Origin: Pseudoalteromonas rubra
Lineage (GTDB): Bacteria > Pseudomonadota > Gammaproteobacteria > Enterobacterales > Alteromonadaceae
NCBI RefSeq assembly: GCF_005886805.2
Contig: NZ_CP045429.1
Location: 4,186,501 to 4,250,500, forward strand
Length of the DNA: 64,000 bases
Direction of reading: 5' to 3'
Shown here: positions 38,360-47,978 of the stretch, piece by piece
Position numbering within the stretch: position 1 is the first letter of the stretch
How the letters are laid out: each line of letters opens with the position of its first letter
The notes under the pieces: model-generated
The model's database searches: none
Seen by the model: the letters and a program-made list of their open reading frames with translations, nothing else
Told to the model about the DNA's origin: nothing
Translations under genes and position numbers: made by a program

Positions 38360-40006
38360 ATGATTACAAAAAAACAGGCTTCGTGCCTGACAAAGCGTCT
38401 GGTGGGCAGTGCCTTAGGCTTGCTCAGTACCATGACATGGGGACAGGTAAACAATGGAGATTTCGAACAATGGCAGCTGGGTAAGCCCAGCAACTGGACC
38501 ACCATTGACTCGGGTATCTCTTTGACTACCGAACAAAATCGCGTTCAAAGCGGACAGACAGCAGCCGCCGTCAGTGTGCTCACCACAACGCAGGGGAATA
38601 CGGATCTGACACAATCAGTATCCGTAGAGGCCGGTAAGACTTACACCTTCAGTACCTGGGTGTATCATACTGAAGGCGGTGTCAGAGCTCGCCTGGTAGC
38701 CGACGGTTATCACAATTATTCAGACCCACAGCAATTAAACCAATGGCAACAACTGCGCCACGATTATACGGCCACCAGCAATGGCCAAATCACCGTGGGC
38801 CTGCGTTTTTACGATGTCAGTGGATTTGACGGCAACGAAACCGTCTATGTCGATAACTTTCAGCCCAGCGGTGCTGCAACCACACCACCGCCAGCCGGAG
38901 GAAGCTGCCAGGATCACGCGCTCACTTTCAGCCTGACCACAGACAGGTATGGCGAAGAAACCAGCTGGGTCATTAAGAACGCGTCGAACGCGACTGTGGC
39001 CAGTGGTCAAAATTACGGGGCCAGCCAGAACTACAGTGAAGCGGTATGTTTAACAGATGGTTCATACACTTTTACGATATCTGACAGCTATGGTGACGGC
39101 ATTTGTTGCAGTTATGGAAACGGCTCATATAGCCTGACAGGCCCATCCGGGACGCTGGCGTCGGGTAGCCAGTTTACTTCTTCGGCTTCGCACAGCTTCA
39201 CGCTGGGCACGGACAATGGAGGTGGCGACGGCGGTGGTGATACCCCGACTGGTTACTATAGTGCCGCAGCAGGGTTAAGCGGTTATGCGCTTAAAACAGC
39301 ACTTCATAATATCATTGCCAGCCATAACAATCAGGGCTATAGCGCTATCTGGTCGTTCATCGATCAATACGAGCGTGACCGCTACTTCGAGAACAATGGT
39401 ACTGTACTGGACCGTTACTCAGAAAAACCAACCGGCACCGACAGCCACGAGTTTACGGCGGTGAGCGATCAATGTGGTACCGCCCGTACGGAAGGCGACT
39501 GCTACAACCGTGAACATTCGTTCCCGAAAAGCTGGTTTGGTGGCAAGATTGAGCCAATGAACTCGGACATTCATCATATCTTTGCATCTGATGGCTACGT
39601 GAACAATCGTCGCAGCAGCTTTCCATTTGGCGAGGTCGGCAGCAGTACGTATATCTCCAGTAATGGCAGTAAAGTAGGGAGTGGTTCTGGCATCGGTTAC
39701 AGTGGCACCGTGTTTGAACCAATCGACGCGTTTAAGGGAGACTTTGCCCGCGCCTACTTCTATATGGCGACCCGCTACCAGGACCGCATTGCCAGCTGGC
39801 AAAGCTACTCCACGAATGGAGATGCCGTGCTCAATGGCAGCAGTGATCAGGTCTTTGAAAGCTGGGTTGTCACTATGCTCAAACGCTGGCACCTGGCAGA
39901 TCCGGTTGATGCACTGGAACGTGCCCGCAATGACGGTGCCTATCAATTCCAGGGCAACCGCAATCCGTTTGTGGACCACCCTGAATTTGTAGAGAAGATT
40001 TGGTAA
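38360..40006 (+). CDS. Secreted endonuclease I with two accessory beta domains
   Basis: 548-residue extracellular nuclease. Signal peptide about 1-30 (ending MTWGQV). Residues about 30-170 resemble a CBM_4_9 carbohydrate-binding-like jelly roll (NGDFEQWQLGKPSNWT). Residues about 178-290 form a second Cys-containing module with DSYGDGICCSYGNGSYSL, common in secreted enzymes of marine bacteria. After a Gly/Asp linker comes the endonuclease I domain (about 305-545) with the catalytic NREHSFPKSWFGG (nt about 39505-39543). It probably degrades external DNA for nutrients or biofilm turnover. Two cysteines near DQCGTARTEGDCYN may bond. Confidence 0.9.
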   Translation: MITKKQASCLTKRLVGSALGLLSTMTWGQVNNGDFEQWQLGKPSNWTTIDSGISLTTEQNRVQSGQTAAAVSVLTTTQGNTDLTQSVSVEAGKTYTFSTWVYHTEGGVRARLVADGYHNYSDPQQLNQWQQLRHDYTATSNGQITVGLRFYDVSGFDGNETVYVDNFQPSGAATTPPPAGGSCQDHALTFSLTTDRYGEETSWVIKNASNATVASGQNYGASQNYSEAVCLTDGSYTFTISDSYGDGICCSYGNGSYSLTGPSGTLASGSQFTSSASHSFTLGTDNGGGDGGGDTPTGYYSAAAGLSGYALKTALHNIIASHNNQGYSAIWSFIDQYERDRYFENNGTVLDRYSEKPTGTDSHEFTAVSDQCGTARTEGDCYNREHSFPKSWFGGKIEPMNSDIHHIFASDGYVNNRRSSFPFGEVGSSTYISSNGSKVGSGSGIGYSGTVFEPIDAFKGDFARAYFYMATRYQDRIASWQSYSTNGDAVLNGSSDQVFESWVVTMLKRWHLADPVDALERARNDGAYQFQGNRNPFVDHPEFVEKIW

Positions 40007-40032
40007 TTCATACCAATTTATTGATATGAATG

Positions 40033-40094
40033 GGGTTCAGCGCACAAGGCAGTGGCTGAACCCAGCTAACAAAGGCGGACACCTGTCTGCCTTT
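40033..40094. terminator. Hairpins between the convergent endonuclease and TetR genes
   Basis: Two stems: GGGTTCAGC (40033-40041) / GCTGAACCC (40055-40063), then AAAGGC (40071-40076) / GCCTTT (40089-40094). The second can act on both strands. Just upstream, ATTCATA (40006-40012) and TATGAAT (40025-40031) form another inverted repeat containing ATACCAATTT. Confidence 0.6.
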
Positions 40095-40719
40095 ATTCCA
40101 CTTTTAGCCCGCCACCGCGTAAAATCAGCCGGACGGTCTGAGTCACTGTCTGGGACAGTATTCCCTGACGGGTTGTCAACCAATGAAACAACGCCCCTAC
40201 TAAAGCATTGAGCAATGCCTGACTCACCGCTTCTATATGCTGCGCGTCGCCTCTCGGGCCAAGCCAGTGCGCCTCATCCATATCGCCAATAAAAGCCGCG
40301 AAAGTATCTCGTGCTTTCTCTAAATCATCCTTGTCCCGTTTAAGCAATGCACTGAACTCATCAGTATATTCACACTTAAACAAAATGACTTCCTGAAAGG
40401 CAATCAGTGCTTCTGATTGTTCCAGTGTCTCAAAATAAAAGGCGATTGCATCAATCAGGTTCGCCGGGCTGGGTGTCAGGGTTTCCAGCTTTTGCTGGGC
40501 CGCCTCATCCAGCGGCAAGGCATATTCCTGAGTAATGGCCTCCAACACTTCCAGCTTGTTTTTGAAATGCCAGTAAAACGCCCCTTTGGTAACGCCTGCG
40601 GCCTTGGAAATGTCCATCAGGGTGGTATGCGCGACCCCTTTTTCACTGAATAATTGTAGCGCCGATTTGATCAGCGCCAACCGCGTCTGTTCGGCTTCTT
40701 CTTTGGTTCTTCTGGGCAT
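40093..40719 (-). CDS. TetR/AcrR-type repressor of the RND pump
   Basis: 208 residues. The N-terminal helix-turn-helix (HTTLMDISKAAGVTKGAFYWHFKNK) is typical of AcrR/TtgR repressors, and the C-terminal ligand domain is of AcrR type. Unlike most such regulators it is the last gene of the pump operon: its ATG shares a base with the RND stop (TGATG), so it is coupled to the pump. It most likely binds the palindrome at 45176-45195 before the first gene, giving negative feedback. Start fixed by MPRRTKEEAEQTR and the overlap. Confidence 0.88.
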   Translation of the reverse strand: MPRRTKEEAEQTRLALIKSALQLFSEKGVAHTTLMDISKAAGVTKGAFYWHFKNKLEVLEAITQEYALPLDEAAQQKLETLTPSPANLIDAIAFYFETLEQSEALIAFQEVILFKCEYTDEFSALLKRDKDDLEKARDTFAAFIGDMDEAHWLGPRGDAQHIEAVSQALLNALVGALFHWLTTRQGILSQTVTQTVRLILRGGGLKVE

Positions 40720-43700
40720 CAGTTTGTTCCAACATAGTGTTGAGCAGGCTTTTCGGTTACTGGTCGCGAGACTAGCATGTACATTGCCGGTATGACAATC
40801 ATTGCCACCAGCGTCGATGCCAGTAAGCCAAAGATAATCGCGAAGCACAACGGGAACCAAGTTGGGTCGCTTAATCCCAGTGGCACTAACCCGACTATGG
40901 TGGTGATGCTAGTACCAATGATAGGCCTCAGACGTTCCGCTGCACCACGTGCACAGGCCTCGCGCAGCACCACACCCGCTTTGATATGGCCATTGATGGT
41001 GTCGAGCATCACTATCGCGTTGTTGACCACAATACCCACCAAAGCTATCAACCCTATCATCGCCGGGAAAGAAAAGGGAATTTGAAACACCCAGAATCCG
41101 GTAAAGGTACCTATCAACGCCAATGGAATGGTAAATAGCACCACCAGAGGTTGTTTAAATGAACCCAACGCCAGGGTCAGGACTGCAAACACCATCATGA
41201 TCGCCAGTACAAACACAATCCCGGCAGAGCCATAGGTTTCCTCTGCATTTTCAGCTTCTCCTGCGTAATTATAGTGATACCCCTCTGGCCAGTTTTGCTG
41301 CCAGGCACTTAGCTGTGGTTCAAGCTGTGAGATCACTTCCCCCACAGTGATGCCGTCCACCTTAGCTTTGATGGTGATGGCACGTTGGGTCTGTGCATGA
41401 GTATACAGTGGCGGCACCGCATCAATCTCATACTCTACCAGGTTGCCGCCCGGTACCAGCTCTCCACTGGGTGTGAACAGGCTGATCTCAGCATGTGATT
41501 TTGGTCCGCCTATATCTTCATCGCGACTTTCCCAATAGGTGCTAAGCCGGATTTTCAGGTCATCTTCGGTCCCTGCCAGTTTAAACTTACCGTACTCATC
41601 GGCCTCCATCGCGAGGCGCAGTTGACTGGCAAAGTCTTGCTCTGTAATACCATGAAAATTAAGCGCTTCCCTATCAGCCGTCAACCTAACCTGACTTTGC
41701 CAGGCCCCCAGGTTGTTACGCACATCTGTCACCCCATTAATGGTTGCCAGTTGCGGCTGAAGCTCACTGGCATAGGCTGACAATTGCGCCATATCCGGGC
41801 CACTGAGTACAATTTGCAATGGATCATCATTGCTCGAACCACCTACCTCCGGCGTAAACAAGACAGTGACCCCCGCCACATCTGCCAGTGCCTCGTTGAG
41901 GCCGGTTCTGAGTTCAGGCACATACTCATAGGCTAACTGCTCGCGCGCATGCTTTGGTACAAACAAGGCTGAAAAGCCGACCAGATTAGGGTTTTCATTG
42001 AGCAACAGTTGATCACTGATAGAACTGATTGCCCGGGGGCTCTTTTTACCTACGTACATAGTCACGTTTTCGAAGTATGGCCTGGTAGCGAGGTATTCTC
42101 CTGCACGTTCGGCCACCGCGCGACTTTGGGCAAGCGTTGCATTCGGCCCCAGCTCAATTGTGATCGCCAAATTTCGGCCATCCCCTTTGGGGTAAAGCAG
42201 TGAAGGCAAGGTGCTCATCAAGCCAATCGATATTACCCAGACGAGCATGCTCCCTGCGACCCAGGCACCAGACTGACGACGGCTGCGCAGTGCAAACCGA
42301 CCTAGCCAGCGCTGTAATGCCTGTCCGGCAGCCTGAGTCAATGTGTCAACGGTACTCATCTGCGTCTCTTTGGCATTACGTAACAGATACTGCGATAGAG
42401 GAATACAGATCAAAAAAGCTATCAGGTAACTCAGCACCAGGCACAGTACAGCGGTAATGGGAATGAGCCGGATAAATTTACCATCCACGCCGCCAATCGC
42501 CATCATCGGGGCCATTGCCAGAATGGTGGTCAGCTGACCTGAAAACGCCGGCATGGCATAGGTTTTAACAGTTGCCAGCGCCGCGTCCTGAAAACGCAAT
42601 CGTTTACTATACAAATTGTCATGCATGCCTTCCATCACCAGAATAAACACATCGACCAGCATGCCCAGTGCCAATACCATACCAATGATCATCATGGTAT
42701 TGAGGGTATAACCGAATAGACCCAGGATCATCAGCGCACCAAGAAACGTAAGTGGGATGGCTGCGCCCGCGATCAATGCTTCCCGCCAGGTGAGTAACAC
42801 CATCAGAATAATGAACACAGCCAGCATAGCCTGCCAGATATTACCGAAGACATTGGCAAACGACTCATCAATCAGCGCGCTTTCATCACTGATGATCTGC
42901 ACCTTCAGACCCTCCGGCCAGAACCCCTGTGTCTGATAGTCAGCCATGGCTGTTTTCACTTCATTGATCAGAGTGATGGTGTCGACGCCAGGGCGCTTTT
43001 TCACTCCCAGTGACACCCCCTGCGTGAACGGCTCACCCAATTCGGAAAAGTAGGTTTCACTTTTAACTTTATCCAGCCCTTTGTAGACCAGTGCAACCTC
43101 TTCCAGACGCACTAAACGGTTATCACTAAGTCTTGCTACGGGCAGCTGTTGCAACGTTTTGATGTCATCAAAACGACCCGCAAGATAAAGACGGTGAATA
43201 CGATTACCATCGTCATATTCACCCCAGCTAGTATCCAGGTTAGCCTCTTCAATGCGCTGACGAACCAGGCTAGGCGATATTTTCAACGACCTTAACCTGT
43301 CAGGTAGCATGCGCACATGCACCACAGTTTCACGGTAGCCGCCCTTATCAACCTTTTTCACCCCGGACATGGCCTCCAGGCGCTTCTCAATGGTTTTAAC
43401 CACCTGACTAAAGCCCGTATCGTCCAGCGAGCCATACAGCATAAATTCTATAACCGGCGTATCATTCACCGATACCTGTTCGATCAACGGGGTTTTCACC
43501 GCACCGGGAAACTCCGCCTTCCCTTCATCCACTTTGGCTCTGAGGCGCTGCATCGCCTCGCTCATCGGTTCGTCAGACTTAAATTCCACCGCAATCACAG
43601 CGTAAGAAAACTGCGAACCACTTTGCAGCTTCTTTAGCCCCTGCAAACCATTGAGCGCATCTTCCAGCGGCTTGGTTACTTCCTTCTCAACCTGCTCGGC

Positions 43701-43874
43701 GGCAGCCCCTGGCCATTCCACTGTGATAATAGCCTGAGGTATTTCCAGGTCCGGGTAATTTTCTTTCAGCATACCGGAGTAAGCCAGTATCCCACCCACC
43801 AGTAAAATCGCCAGCAACAGCGTCGAGATGACTTTGTCGACAAACAACTTATACGCCAGTCTTCCCTTAATCAT
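40719..43874 (-). CDS. RND efflux pump inner-membrane permease
   Basis: 1051-residue AcrB-superfamily proton-driven exporter with 12 predicted helices. Family features are EWPGAAAEQVEKEVTKPLE in the first porter loop, the duplicated periplasmic domains, and the helix-4 region ALGMLVDVFILVMEG with the proton-relay type acidic residue. The start is set at ATG 43874, overlapping the adaptor stop by eight bases. No outer-membrane TolC-type gene is in the operon, so a shared one is presumed. Substrates not predictable. Confidence 0.93.
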   Translation of the reverse strand: MIKGRLAYKLFVDKVISTLLLAILLVGGILAYSGMLKENYPDLEIPQAIITVEWPGAAAEQVEKEVTKPLEDALNGLQGLKKLQSGSQFSYAVIAVEFKSDEPMSEAMQRLRAKVDEGKAEFPGAVKTPLIEQVSVNDTPVIEFMLYGSLDDTGFSQVVKTIEKRLEAMSGVKKVDKGGYRETVVHVRMLPDRLRSLKISPSLVRQRIEEANLDTSWGEYDDGNRIHRLYLAGRFDDIKTLQQLPVARLSDNRLVRLEEVALVYKGLDKVKSETYFSELGEPFTQGVSLGVKKRPGVDTITLINEVKTAMADYQTQGFWPEGLKVQIISDESALIDESFANVFGNIWQAMLAVFIILMVLLTWREALIAGAAIPLTFLGALMILGLFGYTLNTMMIIGMVLALGMLVDVFILVMEGMHDNLYSKRLRFQDAALATVKTYAMPAFSGQLTTILAMAPMMAIGGVDGKFIRLIPITAVLCLVLSYLIAFLICIPLSQYLLRNAKETQMSTVDTLTQAAGQALQRWLGRFALRSRRQSGAWVAGSMLVWVISIGLMSTLPSLLYPKGDGRNLAITIELGPNATLAQSRAVAERAGEYLATRPYFENVTMYVGKKSPRAISSISDQLLLNENPNLVGFSALFVPKHAREQLAYEYVPELRTGLNEALADVAGVTVLFTPEVGGSSNDDPLQIVLSGPDMAQLSAYASELQPQLATINGVTDVRNNLGAWQSQVRLTADREALNFHGITEQDFASQLRLAMEADEYGKFKLAGTEDDLKIRLSTYWESRDEDIGGPKSHAEISLFTPSGELVPGGNLVEYEIDAVPPLYTHAQTQRAITIKAKVDGITVGEVISQLEPQLSAWQQNWPEGYHYNYAGEAENAEETYGSAGIVFVLAIMMVFAVLTLALGSFKQPLVVLFTIPLALIGTFTGFWVFQIPFSFPAMIGLIALVGIVVNNAIVMLDTINGHIKAGVVLREACARGAAERLRPIIGTSITTIVGLVPLGLSDPTWFPLCFAIIFGLLASTLVAMIVIPAMYMLVSRPVTEKPAQHYVGTN

Positions 43875-45144
43875 GAGCCGCTCCGACAATGCGTACCTGA
43901 CTGCCATGCACTAACAAATGCTCACCATTCACCACCACACGCTGACCCGCAGTCAGGCCGGCCACAACTTCAACCCGATATAGGTCTTCAATACCCGTTT
44001 CAATTGCAGTCAATTGCGCCTTATTTTCTTGATTGACTACATACACAAAGGGCTGGTTATTACGCATCATCACTGCCTGATGAGGCACACTCAATGCCAG
44101 CGGCTTTTCTGCAACGTTTATCCAGGCACTCACGTGCATACCATCTTTAAGCGTATCAGCGCCCTGGAAAGTATGCACTTTAACCTCAACGGCGCGCTTA
44201 TTCAGGCTGATACTCGGACTCACCGAAAAGATTTTGCCAAGACCAATATCTCGTGTGGTAAACCCACTACGTGCGGCATTTAGCAGCTTCTCATTGCTCC
44301 AGCTCAGGTACACAGTTTGTCCCTCAGCCAGTTTATCCGCCGCGTAATAAGGAACGTTGAGCGTCACTTCGTATTGACTGGTGTCTATCACCACCATGGC
44401 CGCATGCATTTCACGCTCTTTGTCTGACATAGCGGCCGCCGGACCGGCCCAATAATCTCCCTGGCGAATGTTGACTGCTCTGAGCTGGCCATCAAACGGC
44501 GCAAAAATACCGGTTTTCTCCAGATTTACCTTACCCTGATTCAGCTGGGCCTGTGCAGCCAATTTCTGACTCCGGGCAGCAGCCAGTGCCGCTGACGCAT
44601 TATTCATCGACTGCTGAGTGTTAAGCAGATCGGTTTTTGCCGCCTCATAGCGCTCTTTAGAAATGAGCTGACGCGTCCACATAGATTCGGCACGCTGAAA
44701 ATTCGTCTGTGCCAGGTGATGATTGTTTTGTGCCTGATGCAACTGTGCCTGAGCCTGTTCAATGCCCAATATGGCACTACGTAATGACGCCTCATACCCT
44801 TTTACCGCTTCCGCACCGGTGCGCTCGTCAACCCGGGCAAGCAGCTGACCAAAGCGTTCGCCTGCCTTGGGGCCGCTAACAAAACTGCCGGGACGCAAAC
44901 GGTTACCACTGTGATCATCCGCCAGAAACACCACTTTACCGCCACTTTCAAAGTTCAGGTATTCACGGCGGATCCCCTGCGCAATCCCCTCGGCAAATGC
45001 CCAGTCTCTCACCATTTGTTTGTTCACCGGACTGACTTCAACGGCATAGGCATCCGATAAGGCCTCTGCATAAACAGGTTGAACGAACCACAGACTCATA
45101 ACTGTGGTTGCAATAACTAGATAGGATTTCACATTCACTCTCAC
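43867..45144 (-). CDS. RND efflux pump periplasmic adaptor (MFP)
   Basis: 425-residue HlyD/AcrA-type adaptor: signal peptide to about residue 26 (VQPVYA), barrel-lipoyl domains split by a coiled-coil hairpin (about 125-205, rich in Gln/Ala heptads) and a C-terminal beta-barrel (GQRVVVNGEHLLVHGSQV). The lipoyl FESGGKVVFL region is diverged from the normal form. The start is GTG with AGGGT eight bases upstream. First gene of the MFP-RND-TetR operon. Confidence 0.9.
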   Translation of the reverse strand: MRVNVKSYLVIATTVMSLWFVQPVYAEALSDAYAVEVSPVNKQMVRDWAFAEGIAQGIRREYLNFESGGKVVFLADDHSGNRLRPGSFVSGPKAGERFGQLLARVDERTGAEAVKGYEASLRSAILGIEQAQAQLHQAQNNHHLAQTNFQRAESMWTRQLISKERYEAAKTDLLNTQQSMNNASAALAAARSQKLAAQAQLNQGKVNLEKTGIFAPFDGQLRAVNIRQGDYWAGPAAAMSDKEREMHAAMVVIDTSQYEVTLNVPYYAADKLAEGQTVYLSWSNEKLLNAARSGFTTRDIGLGKIFSVSPSISLNKRAVEVKVHTFQGADTLKDGMHVSAWINVAEKPLALSVPHQAVMMRNNQPFVYVVNQENKAQLTAIETGIEDLYRVEVVAGLTAGQRVVVNGEHLLVHGSQVRIVGAAHD

Positions 45145-45175
45145 TTTACATACCCTAAGGAAGGTTTAAACTATA

Positions 45176-45195
45176 TACATACTAGAATGTATGTA
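45176..45195. promoter_or_regulatory. Operator palindrome of the RND efflux operon
   Basis: Perfect seven-base arms TACATAC / GTATGTA around TAGAAT. TACATAC...GTATGTA closely resembles the AcrR operator of enterobacteria. It lies 31 bases upstream of the adaptor start, where bound repressor would block transcription. Confidence 0.75.
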
Positions 45196-45524
45196 AAATG
45201 GTTTTGTGTGTTTTATACACGGATTATGCGATTGAATGTGCTCTGGTGTGGGAGTTTAAACAAACAGGGAGATCTAACCACCTATGTCCTGATCAACCGC
45301 AGCGCTACTCAAAGCCATTGGCAACAACGGCACACCAGTAAGCAGGTCGATGGCTTCTTCAGCTTTAGCCAACCTCAGCCGCAGACAGTGCGGTTGACAG
45401 CGGTCGCAGCAATGGCACAACAAACGAAAGCCGACCTGGCGTTCAAACCACGCCTCAAGCGCTGGTGAAAAAAGAAAAAATCAGCAAGTCCTGCGCACAC
45501 TGATGCAGCCATCTATTCTCACTC
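45196..45524. other. Gene-poor stretch between the efflux operon and repeat copy B
   Basis: 329 bases. One 93-codon open frame (45187-45468, plus strand) is present but has no ribosome site, starts inside the operator and shows no recognisable domain. I treat the stretch as non-coding and see nothing else in it. Confidence 0.4.
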
Positions 45525-45746
45525 ATACCAATTTGCTTAATTAAGTGTTCTATTTTAAGGCGAGAAAATAGTGTCGATAACATCGCTCCCGCGTCCTGCT
45601 ATCGCTGAGGCACCTACATCTAAATAGGCGAGGCAAAAATTGGCGAACTTATACCTTAGGTAAAGGTTGTACATGAGAAATTTGTAACGCCGTTAGCGTG
45701 ATATTTGCTCCTTCAAATAGAACAAGGTATTAAGTGAAATTGGGTT
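45525..45746. repeat. MITE-like intergenic repeat, copy B
   Basis: About 222 bases, same family and orientation as 22103-22320. The left end is ATACCAATTTGCTTAATTAA; the right end is AAGTGAAATTGGGTT, the imperfect inverse. Mid-element blocks are shared with copy A with scattered substitutions and few indels, so the copies are old. No open frame suggests a transposase. Confidence 0.8.
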
Positions 45747-45768
45747 AATCACAAAACGACAGAAACAA

Positions 45769-45830
45769 GCGAGCCTGCACTATGGCAGGCTCGCGGGAGA
45801 ATAAAAAAACCGGTCTAGTCCATTAGACCG
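45769..45830 (-). terminator. Tandem hairpins downstream of the DUF3103-like gene
   Basis: On the minus strand the first stem is CGGTCTA (45824-45830 side) / TAGACCG (45811-45817) followed by GTTTTTTT, a good intrinsic terminator. A second stem, GCGAGCCTGC / GCAGGCTCGC (45769-45794), follows and backs it up. Confidence 0.8.
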
Positions 45831-45888
45831 TAACCTACTCAACGGGTTGTGAGCTTAATAAGCGAGGCAATAGACAAGCTACTGACGC

Positions 45889-47082
45889 TTATCTTGGCTC
45901 GATAGTTAAGGGAGATAAGGTGATTTTTGCGTTGTTGCTGGCACCCATATAACCGCTGTAATTCTGACCTTCAAATAGGGTATAGAACACATCGACGTAG
46001 TCATCGTCATTACTAAACCAGTGATCCGGCATGGCTTTAATCAACTGATTGGTCAACTGCGGAATGATCGCATAACCCTGTACATTTGGATCCGGGATAG
46101 TGCGCATTACCTGCGTCACGATATCTAAAAAGGTCGTCGCTAAATCTTTGTAATTGGTGTTGTCATCCTGCTCCATCAGCAGCACGTCAGCAGCCTGCCA
46201 GCGATAACGCTCCCAGTGGATAAGGATTTGGTTAGGTGTGTAGTCTGTACCATCATGGTCCAGGTAGGGCATATCAACGATATCCAGTACGGGTTCGTCA
46301 CGTGATGGGCTCACCCCGGTGACAATCCCATAGACTTCCGCTTTCCCCAGCACCCAAGGTTCCTGATCATTATTAAGGCGAATACGCTTTAAAACGCTGG
46401 TTGAAATCGCGTCAGACTGAATACGCACCTCATTGGTTTGCAACATGTCCTGTGCAAAACGCTCAACGGTCTGGGTCTGTCTGGCATGGCTGAAAATGTC
46501 CTGCATCACCGCTAATCCTTCACGGCGCACCTGCTGTTGATCTAACTCCAGAACCAACACCGGACGCTGTGGCATTTGCTGCGCATCCAGCAAGTGTAGC
46601 TGGCCCTCACTGTCATAAGCCTCAACATGGATCCAGGTTTTATCATCACCTTTAGGGGCAAAGGCGATCAGTGGCATTTCACCTTCCTGCCATTGGTTCA
46701 GCATAGTGTCAGATGCCAGGCGCAATTGATATAAATTGCTGTCGCTTTGTGGCAACCCTTTCAATACCCGTGTCTGTGTACTTGCCTGACCAATCAGTGA
46801 CTGTGCCTGAGCTGATACACCCATTTCCTGCACCGTGAGGCGAGACTGGCTCGCCAGCGTTGACTGCCAGCGCGGACCTTGCTGTGCCAGTTCCTGAGCC
46901 AGTGATTTCGCCATCACTTTTTTGATGTCACTGACCTGAAAAGCCTGCGGGTTAAAACGGTCAATCTGCGCCAGTGGTGCTGCCAGATTATTCACAGCGT
47001 CAATCGGGGCTGCGGTTGCATTTGCCGCTGCACTCAGGCTCAAAGCCAGTGCAGATAAGGTCATCTGAGATATGCGTTTCAT
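45889..47082 (-). CDS. Secreted protein, probably DUF3103
   Basis: 397 residues with a signal peptide (MKRISQMTLSALALSLSAAANATA). The remainder looks globular and soluble, with an acidic C-terminal half (DVVLL..DNTNYKDLATTFLDIVTQVMRTIP-type helix and DDDYVDVFYTLFEG). It resembles the DUF3103 proteins annotated in Vibrio and Pseudoalteromonas, but this is from memory of the pattern. GGAGAA lies nine bases before the ATG at 47082. No enzyme motif. Single-gene unit with its own terminator. Confidence 0.65.
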   Translation of the reverse strand: MKRISQMTLSALALSLSAAANATAAPIDAVNNLAAPLAQIDRFNPQAFQVSDIKKVMAKSLAQELAQQGPRWQSTLASQSRLTVQEMGVSAQAQSLIGQASTQTRVLKGLPQSDSNLYQLRLASDTMLNQWQEGEMPLIAFAPKGDDKTWIHVEAYDSEGQLHLLDAQQMPQRPVLVLELDQQQVRREGLAVMQDIFSHARQTQTVERFAQDMLQTNEVRIQSDAISTSVLKRIRLNNDQEPWVLGKAEVYGIVTGVSPSRDEPVLDIVDMPYLDHDGTDYTPNQILIHWERYRWQAADVLLMEQDDNTNYKDLATTFLDIVTQVMRTIPDPNVQGYAIIPQLTNQLIKAMPDHWFSNDDDYVDVFYTLFEGQNYSGYMGASNNAKITLSPLTIEPR

Positions 47083-47436
47083 TGTTATAATTCTCCAGAA
47101 ATAATCCTGTTCTGGCCTCACCTGAACCACGGGAAGCCACCTCTCGTGTGCCAAATCAAGATAAAACACGAAAATCAAATTATCAACATATTAATATAAA
47201 CTTTACACAAAAAAATTAACATAAAGATATCAAGCTAATGTTTTAAAAGAATTTTAAATGTTAAAATTAAAATAGTTTTTAGATCTAGATTTAAACAAGA
47301 GCGAAGACTCTATTTTGTTTGATTCATTATTTTTTGTTGGGAAACAGTGACAGGCAGGCGGTGCAAAGGCGACCAAGGCCTGTGCAACTGAACAGGCCCG
47401 GCTCTTTAATAGAGTGAATGTAACTAATAGACGTTG
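47083..47436. other. A+T-rich intergenic region
   Basis: 354 bases with no gene. The left two-thirds are extremely A+T-rich and likely hold the DUF3103-like promoter. GGCCTGT (47377-47383) / ACAGGCC (47392-47398) is a hairpin near the end of the next gene (minus strand) without a U tract. Confidence 0.4.
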
Positions 47437-47817
47437 TTATTTTTCAACAGGGTAAAGCGTAATTTCCATACCTGCACCGATGGCGGAGATACGTAACAAG
47501 GTGTCTGCGTGCAGCGCCTGAGAATAGCACTTTGGCTGCTCCCCACTGCTGAAGCCGATATCAAAGGTGCGCTTAGAACACCCCAACCACTGCTTGAGCG
47601 CTGCTTTAGAGCATGATTCGATCAATTCACACAAATGATTAATGGCTTTATCCGGGCTTGTAACCTCAGCACTGGCCTCAATTCTGGCCAACTGACGATA
47701 CTCATCCTTATCGTAATGCAGTATCACCGCGTTCTTTTTAAGATCCGCAACCAGGGCAGAAATATCCTGCTTGGATTCTAACTCTAAATCGACATTTAAA
47801 AACTGGATTTCTGACAT
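47437..47817 (-). CDS. Small soluble protein of unknown function
   Basis: 126 residues, no signal peptide or membrane helix. Alternating beta/alpha pattern (IQFLNVDLELES; DISALVADLKKNAVILHYD) and a C-terminal strand pair ending GAGMEITLYPVEK, as in proteins of the DUF4279 immunity-like type, but I cannot support that assignment. Four cysteines. No ribosome site stands out. Stands alone. Confidence 0.6.
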   Translation of the reverse strand: MSEIQFLNVDLELESKQDISALVADLKKNAVILHYDKDEYRQLARIEASAEVTSPDKAINHLCELIESCSKAALKQWLGCSKRTFDIGFSSGEQPKCYSQALHADTLLRISAIGAGMEITLYPVEK

Positions 47818-47978
47818 GACGGGACATTTACCTTGTATCTTTATGAGTGGTTCGCTGCCATACCTGCGCCATGTTCAAGCGCCAGAACACATTCGATTGG
47901 CAGGTGCGACAATATGTCACTGTTGATTTTACGCGAATTCTCATAAGCTATCAGCAATTTTGACGAAAAAACAGCACT

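Noticed and set aside
39419..39979. 186-codon minus-strand frame opposite the endonuclease
   Set aside because: Shadow of the endonuclease I domain; no start signal or domain.
45187..45468. 93-codon frame in the gap after the efflux operon
   Set aside because: Begins inside the operator, lacks a ribosome site and resembles no known protein.
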